Positions 1-6,414 of a DNA stretch of 9,249 bases are shown piece after piece. Source of the DNA: an uncultured Rikenellaceae bacterium. Lineage in GTDB: Bacteria > Bacteroidota > Bacteroidia > Bacteroidales > Rikenellaceae. The notes under the pieces are model-generated. The model saw only the letters and a program-made list of their open reading frames with translations, did no database searches and had not been told where the DNA came from. Each line of letters begins with the position of its first letter. The first letter of the stretch is position 1. A program made the position numbers and the translations under genes. The stretch is from assembly GCA_947176715.1 (NCBI GenBank), contig CAMWRR010000062.1, positions 1 to 9,249 of the forward strand, given 5' to 3'.

Positions 1-2891
1 TCACCCTCGAAGAGGATGCCCTCAAGGTAGAGGATGTGGTTGTTGTCGGCTTCGGTACTCAGAAGAAGGTCAACCTCACCGGCGCCGTTGCGGCTGTCGA
101 CAGCGAGGAGCTTCTCAAACGTCCCGTAGCTAACGTGCAGCAGATGCTTCAGGGCGCCGTTCCCGGTCTGAATATCAACATGAGCACTTCTCAGCCGGGT
201 AACGAGTCTATCTCGATGAACATCCGCGGTGCCAACTCGTTCGGTACCTCTGCATCGCCCCTCGTACTTATCGACGGTGTCGAGGGTTACATTACCGACG
301 TTGACCCGAACTCGGTAGAGAGCGTATCGGTTTTGAAAGACGCGGCGTCGGCATCTATCTACGGTTCGCGTGCGGCTAACGGTGTGCTCTTGATCACCAC
401 CAAAAACGGTACCGGTACTCGTGAGAAGGTCTCTATCACCTACAACATGAACATCGGTTTCCACAGAGCGACCAAACTTTACGATCTGGTCACCGACCCC
501 GTAGAGTACATGCAGCTCAAGAACCTTGCGTGGGAGAACTATTACGGTCCGACCGCATACCCCGCATACAAATATACCGAAGATGACATAGACCTCTATC
601 GTAACCGTACCGACGAGAACGACCCGCTCGGCAAATACACCGGTTTCGACTGGCAGGACTACATGTTCCGCACCGCCATGGTCCAGAACCACAACATCGG
701 TATCGCGGGTACTTCGGGAACCACCTCGTACAACGTCAACCTCTCTTACATGAATCAGGAGGGTACCATGCGCGGTTACGGTTCTAAACGTTACAATGTA
801 AACTCTAACGTTCAGTCACAGATCAAACCGTGGTTGAAGATAGGTACCAACATCGCGTTGACCCACAGCACCCGTAACAACCCCGCTAACGGTCCCGAGG
901 ACGGTTACCTCGCAACTTTGGCACAGGCTCCCACCTACAAACCTTGGTTGGTAGACAAGACCGGTGTCAACGGCGAGACTCTTTGGACCGGTTGGGCATT
1001 CTACGGCGAGAGAAAATATACCGGTTCTAACAAGAACGTGCCTGCCGTCAACGAATCTTCTTTCATTAAAGTACAGAATTTCGGTGTTAACGCACAGGCA
1101 TTCTTCGAGGCCAATATCGTAAAAGGTCTCAAATGGTACACCAAGGCAGCCGCACGTTACGGCCAGACCAACAGCAGACAGTGGGGCGATCCTGGCACTC
1201 CTTACTACAACTACATTACCGGCGATCCTACCGGCACCTATGTAGAAGTAGCGCGTCAGGGTCTGTTGGCACAGGCTTCTACCAGCCTCTACACCAACAT
1301 CTACACCTACCTGAACTACAACTGGTCAAGCAAGAACGAGGCTCACAACTTCTCCGTAATGGCCGGTTACAGCCAGGAGCAGTACGACTATCGTACTCAG
1401 GGCGCCGGTCGTACCAACTACAACTTCCCCCTCTATGAGGTGAGCGCAGGTGTGGACAATGCCAGCAAAGTTGCTACCGGTACCTCGTCATCATGGGCTC
1501 TTATGTCGGCATTCGGTCGTGTTAACTACAACTTCAAGGAGCGTTACCTCGTAGAGGCCAACGTACGTTACGACGGTACCTCACGTATCGCCAAAGAGAA
1601 CCGTTGGGGTGTGTTCCCCTCATTCTCTGCCGGTTGGCGTCTCACCGAGGAGCAGTTCATGAAAGATCTGAACCTCTCATGGCTCAACAACGTCAAATTC
1701 CGCGGTTCATGGGGTCTTCTCGGTAACCAGGATATAGGTACCTATCCCTATCAGGCCCTTATCTCTACGGGTGCCGACTACTCTTTCGATAAAGTCAATA
1801 TCTCTGCAGGTGCGGCACAGACTGCAGCCGTTAACCGTAACCTCAAATGGGAGACCACCGCTATCGGCGACTTCGGTATCGACATTCAGCTCTTCCGTGG
1901 CCTTAACATCACTTTCGACTGGTATAACAAACGCACCTACGACATCCTCCGTTCGGCTCAGGTGAACGCGCTTCTCGGTCTTACCGCACCTACCATCAAC
2001 GACGGTGAGATGACCAACAAGGGTATCGAGTTCATGATCGGTTGGAGTGACCGTATCAAGGACGGTGCAATGAAAGATTTCGGTTATAACATCAACTTCT
2101 TCATAACCAAGAACAAGAACAAACTCGTTAAATTCGGTTCTACTCAATATACCAATAGAGGTGAGTACAGTCTTCCCTACCTTATTTTTGAAGAGGGCGG
2201 TACTTACGGTCAGTACTACATGTGGGAAGCACTCGGCATCTATGAGAGCGACGCACAGGTTGCCATGCGCGAATACAACGGTTACAAGATCGCTCCCATC
2301 ACAGACGACGTACAGGCCGGTGACATTATCTACCGCGACGTAAACGGCGACGGTGTTATCGATGACGACGACCGCCTCAAATTCGACGGTTACTACGAGA
2401 AATTCAGCTACACCATCAACCTCGGTTTCGACTGGAAAGGTTTCGACTTCTCTATGATGCTTCAGGGCCGTGCCGGTCGCAAGACTTTCGACCGCGGTTA
2501 CATGGGCTTCGGTACACAGCCGTTTATTCAGGGTACAGCCCCCACTAAAGACTACGTTGCCGGCATGTGGACAGAGGAGAATCCCGTAGGTGCGAAGTAT
2601 CCTCGCCTCTACTATGGTGCTAACAACGTTTACCAGAACTCTGTCAACAGCACGTTCTACCTCAAGAACTCAGGCTTCTTGCGTCTTAAGAACCTTACCG
2701 TAGGTTACACCATTCCCAAGAACATAACCCAGAAGATCGGCGTTCAGAAATTCCGCGTCTACTTCTCAGGTGACAACTTGGCTACCGCAACCAAATTCGA
2801 CGGTCTCGACCCCGAACGTAGTGCAGGTAACTACGGTGTGAACTACCCGCTGAGCCGCATCTGCTCGTTCGGTATAAACCTCCAGTTCTAA
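1..2891 (+). CDS. SusC/RagA-family TonB-dependent outer-membrane transporter, copy A (5' end outside window)
   Basis: This is the outer-membrane barrel of a SusCD nutrient importer, which moves a ligand captured by its SusD partner into the periplasm using TonB energy. The frame is open to the left edge (first full codon at base 3), so the GTG at 36 is not the real start. The signal peptide and most of the carboxypeptidase-regulatory-like domain are missing. About 962 residues are visible; full family members are usually 1000-1100. The order is: TonB-box-like segment VEDVVVVGFG (27-56); plug domain to about base 430, ending in the SusC/RagA signature LKDAASASIYGSRAANG..LITTK (333-404); then the beta barrel to a terminal aromatic strand ending INLQF. 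An acidic DVNGDGVIDDDD loop (2337-2372) resembles a calcium-binding EF-hand or dockerin loop. The SusD partner starts 32 bases downstream, so the two are probably co-transcribed. The promoter lies outside the window. The substrate is unknown. Confidence 0.96.
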   Translation, partial: TLEEDALKVEDVVVVGFGTQKKVNLTGAVAAVDSEELLKRPVANVQQMLQGAVPGLNINMSTSQPGNESISMNIRGANSFGTSASPLVLIDGVEGYITDVDPNSVESVSVLKDAASASIYGSRAANGVLLITTKNGTGTREKVSITYNMNIGFHRATKLYDLVTDPVEYMQLKNLAWENYYGPTAYPAYKYTEDDIDLYRNRTDENDPLGKYTGFDWQDYMFRTAMVQNHNIGIAGTSGTTSYNVNLSYMNQEGTMRGYGSKRYNVNSNVQSQIKPWLKIGTNIALTHSTRNNPANGPEDGYLATLAQAPTYKPWLVDKTGVNGETLWTGWAFYGERKYTGSNKNVPAVNESSFIKVQNFGVNAQAFFEANIVKGLKWYTKAAARYGQTNSRQWGDPGTPYYNYITGDPTGTYVEVARQGLLAQASTSLYTNIYTYLNYNWSSKNEAHNFSVMAGYSQEQYDYRTQGAGRTNYNFPLYEVSAGVDNASKVATGTSSSWALMSAFGRVNYNFKERYLVEANVRYDGTSRIAKENRWGVFPSFSAGWRLTEEQFMKDLNLSWLNNVKFRGSWGLLGNQDIGTYPYQALISTGADYSFDKVNISAGAAQTAAVNRNLKWETTAIGDFGIDIQLFRGLNITFDWYNKRTYDILRSAQVNALLGLTAPTINDGEMTNKGIEFMIGWSDRIKDGAMKDFGYNINFFITKNKNKLVKFGSTQYTNRGEYSLPYLIFEEGGTYGQYYMWEALGIYESDAQVAMREYNGYKIAPITDDVQAGDIIYRDVNGDGVIDDDDRLKFDGYYEKFSYTINLGFDWKGFDFSMMLQGRAGRKTFDRGYMGFGTQPFIQGTAPTKDYVAGMWTEENPVGAKYPRLYYGANNVYQNSVNSTFYLKNSGFLRLKNLTVGYTIPKNITQKIGVQKFRVYFSGDNLATATKFDGLDPERSAGNYGVNYPLSRICSFGINLQF
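138..175 (+). repeat. 38-base identical inverted tract in the plug domain, partner at 9158-9195
   Basis: These 38 bases, encoding QQMLQGAVPGLNI in the plug, are identical to the reverse complement of 9158-9195. This is a second, shorter block of full identity between the two copies, close to the window edges. Here protein conservation of a strongly constrained plug motif could account for part of the match. Confidence 0.75.
1623..1705 (+). repeat. 83-base near-identical inverted tract in copy A, partner at 7616-7698
   Basis: This stretch matches the reverse complement of 7616-7698 with one mismatch (C at 1643 against A at 7678 on the + strand), including 62 consecutive identical bases (1644-1705 with 7616-7677). 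It encodes the barrel segment around TEEQFMKDLNLSWLNNVKF. The adjoining upstream 60 bases (1522-1581 region) have about eight synonymous differences, so the identity exceeds what the protein needs. Confidence 0.85.
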
Positions 2892-2923
2892 GTAAGAGAC
2901 GACAACTTAAAAACGAATCAATT
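2892..2923 (+). promoter_or_regulatory. susC-susD junction and SD-less translation leader, copy A
   Basis: This 32-base spacer joins the SusC stop (TAA) to the SusD start (ATG at 2924). It has no purine-rich Shine-Dalgarno sequence at the usual distance; the last bases read AAAAACGAATCAATT. This A/T-rich leader is what is expected in Bacteroidota. The stretch directly before the ATG is nearly the same in copy B (GAATCAATT here, GAATCGATT there), while the bases closer to the SusC stop differ. No terminator or promoter is visible here, which supports one transcript for both genes. Confidence 0.5.
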
Positions 2924-4558
2924 ATGAAAAAAATATTATTCTTGGCGTTAGGGTGCTCTCTGCTCTTTACTCCTTCTTGTAAAGATTTCTTGCAGAAAGA
3001 GAATCCCAATAGTCCCACGGAAGCCATCTTCTGGCAGTCGAAGAACGATTTCGATTTGGCTCTGACAGGTATATACTCTCAGATGCGAGGTGGCATATAC
3101 TATCGTCAGTCGCCCAATGTAGCGTCGAACTTTCTGACCACTTTCCTGGCCACTTTCGACAACTTCACCGATAATACCGATGGCGGTACCTACAACTATG
3201 CCGGTCAAAACGAGTTCTTGAGAGACAATATCACTCCCGAGAACATGCCCGGCCTGATAGGTTCGGCTTACGATTATTGCTATGCTGCGATAGCTCGTAT
3301 CAATATCTTCTTGGGTCACCTCGAAGAGATGTACTCGGATAAGACCAATGCCGATTACAAGCAGTTCAAGGGCGAGGCCCTCGCATTGCGCGGTCTTATG
3401 TACCACTATCTCTATACCTGCTACGGTGCTGTGCCTATCGTCAAGGAGGCTCTCGTAGTAGAGAACATGTACATGGAAAAATCTTCTGCGGAAGATGTCT
3501 ACAAGTCAATCATAGGCGACTACACTGAGGCTATATCGCTTCTTCCCAAAGGTCAGAACTATATGGCCAATCCCGGTCACATCACCGGCGATGCCGTGAT
3601 AGCTCTCCGTGCGAGAACCCGTCTCTACCATGCTTACGACGCGAACGGCACAGCCAACAAGACGGAGATGGCGGAGATCCTTACCGAGCTTAACACCATC
3701 ACCGCGGCTTACTCTTTGGCTGAGGATGTACTCGACAACTTCCACACCTCTACACAGTCGGCTTGCCCCGAGATTATGTTCTCGCTCAGGTTCCTCAAAC
3801 CCGATATGCGTAACCAGATAGACCTTTTCATAGGGTCTTGGAAGATGATCAGCCCCACCCGTAGCCTCGTGTTGTCATTCCCCAACGCAGACGGTACGGC
3901 TTATGTTCCCGCAGGCGATATCGCAACCAAAGCGACTATCACCGATGCCGAGATGACCGCTCTTTTCACCGGTCGTGATCCGCGTCTTGCCGCGTTCATC
4001 GCACCTAACGGCGTTTACAATTTCGACGGTTATGTAGGTGACGCTATTGATTTCACCGACGGCGATACCCCCAACACTCAGTTCGCTGTGAGAAAGCTCG
4101 TCACTCCGCTTAGCGGCCAGAGTGGCAACAATAGCTGGGATGACGGTTATACATGGCAGGGCGATCAGGACGTTGTGCTTCTCCGTTGGGCTCACGTGCT
4201 CCTCATGAAAGCAGAGGCTGCATTCGAGTCTGGCGATGTGGCAGGCGCAGAGGGCTACATAAAAGAGCTCCGCGACCGTTACAACATGCCTGCTATCACC
4301 GGTCTTACTCAGGAGTTGCTCCGTAACGAGATCCGTATCGAGACCTGCTTCGAGGGCCAGCGCTACTTCGACATGAAACGTTGGAGAATCCTTTCGGATA
4401 TGAACGGTAAGAAACAGGACCCCAACAGCTCTATCACTGTCGTTGTCAACCCCAACCACTTCGACTGGCCCATACCTTGGGATGAGATTGAGAAGGCTAA
4501 GAACAACGGCGTTACCCTCACTCAGAACCCCGGTTACAACAACCCTACCGGCAACTAA
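2924..4558 (+). CDS. SusD/RagB-family nutrient-binding outer-membrane lipoprotein, copy A
   Basis: This is the surface lipoprotein that binds the ligand and caps the SusC barrel. It has 544 residues, normal for the family. The N-terminus is a lipoprotein signal peptide (MKK, then a hydrophobic stretch), with the probable lipidated cysteine at residue 19 (TPSC), followed by KDFLQK, the usual start of mature SusD proteins. The SusD-like N-terminal domain includes a TPR-type helix pair near residues 151-177 (LRGLMYHYLYTCYGAVPIV). The C-terminal SusD_RagB domain includes RWAHVLLMKAEAAFESGD from residue 421 and the family motif FEGQRYFDMKRW at 476-487; it ends LTQNPGYNNPTGN. The ATG at 2924 is chosen because it gives a complete signal peptide and falls 32 bases after the SusC stop. 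The gene ends in TAA and is followed by a terminator 33 bases later. Ligand specificity cannot be read from the sequence. Confidence 0.97.
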   Translation: MKKILFLALGCSLLFTPSCKDFLQKENPNSPTEAIFWQSKNDFDLALTGIYSQMRGGIYYRQSPNVASNFLTTFLATFDNFTDNTDGGTYNYAGQNEFLRDNITPENMPGLIGSAYDYCYAAIARINIFLGHLEEMYSDKTNADYKQFKGEALALRGLMYHYLYTCYGAVPIVKEALVVENMYMEKSSAEDVYKSIIGDYTEAISLLPKGQNYMANPGHITGDAVIALRARTRLYHAYDANGTANKTEMAEILTELNTITAAYSLAEDVLDNFHTSTQSACPEIMFSLRFLKPDMRNQIDLFIGSWKMISPTRSLVLSFPNADGTAYVPAGDIATKATITDAEMTALFTGRDPRLAAFIAPNGVYNFDGYVGDAIDFTDGDTPNTQFAVRKLVTPLSGQSGNNSWDDGYTWQGDQDVVLLRWAHVLLMKAEAAFESGDVAGAEGYIKELRDRYNMPAITGLTQELLRNEIRIETCFEGQRYFDMKRWRILSDMNGKKQDPNSSITVVVNPNHFDWPIPWDEIEKAKNNGVTLTQNPGYNNPTGN

Positions 4559-4590
4559 TTTAGGTTGACTCCATCTAATTCTTTATAGAG

Positions 4591-4621
4591 AGTTCCACGG
4601 CTTAGTCCGTGGAACTTTTTT
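4591..4621 (+). terminator. Rho-independent terminator of the copy A operon
   Basis: A perfect 10-bp stem (AGTTCCACGG at 4591-4600 with CCGTGGAACT at 4607-4616) has a 6-base loop and runs into six T residues (4616-4621). It starts 33 bases after the stop of the + strand SusD-like gene, the expected place for the end of that transcript. Confidence 0.9.
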
Positions 4622-4646
4622 ATGGGAATACGGTTATCAAAATAAT

Positions 4647-4680
4647 AAAAGTCCCGTAGTCTGATGTTACGGGACTTTTT
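4647..4680. terminator. Bidirectional intrinsic terminator between the convergent operons
   Basis: A perfect 12-bp stem (AAAAGTCCCGTA at 4647-4658 with TACGGGACTTTT at 4668-4679) encloses a 9-base loop. It is followed by T residues on the + strand and by the complement of the A run on the - strand, so it can stop transcription from both sides. It belongs to neither gene end exclusively and probably acts as a backstop that keeps the two transcripts from reading into each other. Confidence 0.8.
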
Positions 4681-4685
4681 ATATT

Positions 4686-4721
4686 AAAAATAAAGCCTGC
4701 GGCAGTATGTCGCAGGCTTTA
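4686..4721 (-). terminator. Rho-independent terminator of the copy B operon
   Basis: A perfect 11-bp stem pairs TAAAGCCTGCG (4691-4701) with CGCAGGCTTTA (4711-4721) across a 9-base loop. Read on the - strand it is followed by a T tract (the complement of AAAAA at 4686-4690). It begins 18 bases beyond the stop of the - strand SusD-like gene. The + strand has only TTT after the stem, so it is oriented for the - strand transcript. Confidence 0.87.
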
Positions 4722-4739
4722 AATATAGATTACACTATC

Positions 4740-6383
4740 CTATTTGTAGTTGGGATTCTGAGTGAGAGTGTGACCGTTATCTTCATATACGTCTATCTGA
4801 TCCTGAGGTATCGGCCAATCGAAGTGAGCGGGATTAACTATAACTTTAGAGACATTCGGCATAGAGGGATCCTGAACCTTACCGTTCATTTTGTCGAGAA
4901 TTCTCCAACGTTTCATATCGAAGTAACGCAGACCCTCGAAGCAAGTCTCTATACGGATTTCACGACGCAGAATGTCACGATCGATAGAGGTAAGCTCTGG
5001 AATACCGTATCCTCTACGCATCTCGTTGATATAGTTTTTTGCGCCTGTCTCATCGCCTGACTCAAATGCTGCTTCGGCTTTCATAAGAAGCACGTGAGCC
5101 CAACGGAGAAGAACCGCATCCTGATCGCCCTGCCAGTCGTAGCCCTGATTCCAACCGCCTTCTGCATTGTCTATCGGAGTCACGAGCTTGAATACATCGA
5201 AATATGTTGCAGAGTTGTTGCCAGAGGTAACAGCGTTAGCGACATTGTCCGGAAGATAAGCCGAGAAGTCATACACATCGTTGTGAGTTATGAACTTAGC
5301 AAGACGCGGATCGCGATTAGCGAATATTGCATCGTATATTGCCAAACGCTCGGCTTCAGTGATGGTCTTGTCGTACATCTTGTCGATGTTAGCCACTGTA
5401 GAGGGATCGAAAGCCGTATTACCGTCTGCCATGGGGAAGTCGTACACAAGATCGCGAGTGGGCAAAATAGCTTTCTGGTCACCTACCAAGTAGTCGATCT
5501 GGTTACGCATGGTCGGTTTGAGATATCTCAATGAGAACATAATCTCGGGGCAAGCCGACTGTTTAGACGAGTGAAAGTTGTCGAGCACATCTGTAGCAAG
5601 AGAGTAAGGGGCGGTAATGGTATTCAACTTGGTGAGTACCTCCTCCATCTCCGCCTTTTTGGCAACGCCCTTGTCATCGTAAGCGTGATAGAGCATTGTT
5701 CTGGCACAGAATGCCGTCGCAGCAGCACCGGTCATGCGACCCGGTCTGTTCATGTAGGTCTCGTTTGTGCCCAAAAGAGTGGCCGCCTCATTGAAATCTT
5801 CGACCACAGCTTTGTAGACAGCCTCTCTATCGGACTTATCTACATACATGTTCTCCACTACAGGAGCCTCTTTAGTGACAGGCACCTCACCAAAGCATAC
5901 ATACAGATAGTAGTAGAGAAGACCTCGCAAACCTACAGCCTCGCCTTTGAGTTGAATATAAGACTCATCGGTCTTGTCTTCGAAATACTCATCGAGCCTC
6001 GAGAGGAATATGTTTATACGGGCGATATTACTATAGCAATAGCTGTAGATACCACCGAAAGTAGGAAAGTAAGTGGGCGTTATCTGGTCGGTTAAAACGA
6101 CGCTGGCACCAGACACATTGGTATTCGCCTCAATCGAGTTGTCCGACATATTATCCCAAAAAGAGATATAAGACGATATATAACCCGTTGTGAGCGACTG
6201 CTTGAAAGAGATGCCGCCTCTGACACCTGTGTATATAGCGGTCAGAGCCTGATCGAAATCGTTTTTCGATTGCCAGAAGATAGCTTCCGAGGGAGAGGCT
6301 GTCGGATTTTTCTCCAAGAAATCTTTGCAAGAGGGAGCAAAGAGAAGAGAACATCCTAATGCTAAAAATATTAGTTTTTTCAT
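4740..6383 (-). CDS. SusD/RagB-family nutrient-binding outer-membrane lipoprotein, copy B
   Basis: This is the surface ligand-binding lipoprotein of the second SusCD pair, 547 residues long, ending in TAG. Its signal peptide is almost that of copy A, with the probable lipidated cysteine at residue 19 (APSC) followed by KDFLEKNP. The TPR-type segment is at residues 148-175 (LRGLLYYYLYVCFGEVPV), the RWAHVLLMKAEAAFESGD helix is shared with copy A, and the C-terminal family motif FEGLRYFDMKRW is at 482-493. The start gives a complete signal peptide and lies 31 bases after the SusC stop. By eye it is somewhat over half identical to the copy A protein. It is best conserved around the signal peptide, TPR and C-terminal motifs, and least conserved in residues about 58-100, a region that in SusD proteins contributes to the ligand face. 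The ligand is unknown but may differ from that of copy A. Confidence 0.97.
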   Translation of the reverse strand: MKKLIFLALGCSLLFAPSCKDFLEKNPTASPSEAIFWQSKNDFDQALTAIYTGVRGGISFKQSLTTGYISSYISFWDNMSDNSIEANTNVSGASVVLTDQITPTYFPTFGGIYSYCYSNIARINIFLSRLDEYFEDKTDESYIQLKGEAVGLRGLLYYYLYVCFGEVPVTKEAPVVENMYVDKSDREAVYKAVVEDFNEAATLLGTNETYMNRPGRMTGAAATAFCARTMLYHAYDDKGVAKKAEMEEVLTKLNTITAPYSLATDVLDNFHSSKQSACPEIMFSLRYLKPTMRNQIDYLVGDQKAILPTRDLVYDFPMADGNTAFDPSTVANIDKMYDKTITEAERLAIYDAIFANRDPRLAKFITHNDVYDFSAYLPDNVANAVTSGNNSATYFDVFKLVTPIDNAEGGWNQGYDWQGDQDAVLLRWAHVLLMKAEAAFESGDETGAKNYINEMRRGYGIPELTSIDRDILRREIRIETCFEGLRYFDMKRWRILDKMNGKVQDPSMPNVSKVIVNPAHFDWPIPQDQIDVYEDNGHTLTQNPNYK

Positions 6384-6414
6384 AATCGATTCAGTTTAAA
6401 ATTAAATGCCTCTG
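6384..6414 (-). promoter_or_regulatory. susC-susD junction and SD-less translation leader, copy B
   Basis: This 31-base spacer lies between the SusC stop (TAA, 6415-6417 on the complement) and the SusD start. Read on the - strand it ends TTTTAAACTGAATCGATT directly before ATG. It has no Shine-Dalgarno sequence at a useful distance. The bases next to the ATG match copy A closely, and the rest do not. Confidence 0.5.

Noticed and set aside
36..38. GTG as the start of the + strand transporter
   Set aside because: The frame is open upstream to base 3 and encodes a residue run typical of the region before the SusC TonB box, so the gene begins outside the window.
1707..2147. 146-residue ORF on the - strand inside the copy A transporter
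   Set aside because: It is antisense to a well-supported gene, has no recognisable domain and no leader of its own.
3875..4459. 194-residue antisense ORF in the copy A SusD-like gene
   Set aside because: It is a shadow of the codon pattern; a similar antisense frame appears in the copy B SusD gene, as expected from homologous coding sequence on the other strand.
4591..4721. Hairpin cluster as a CRISPR array or mobile-element remnant
   Set aside because: The three stems have different sequences, no repeated unit or spacer periodicity exists, and each has the T tract of an intrinsic terminator.
4707..5060. 117-residue + strand ORF overlapping the copy B SusD 3' end, with a hydrophobic start
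   Set aside because: It begins inside the terminator of the - strand operon and is otherwise antisense to the SusD coding region; no support for a membrane peptide beyond chance.
5571..6095. 174-residue + strand ORF inside the copy B SusD-like gene
   Set aside because: Antisense shadow without domain, leader or independent evidence.
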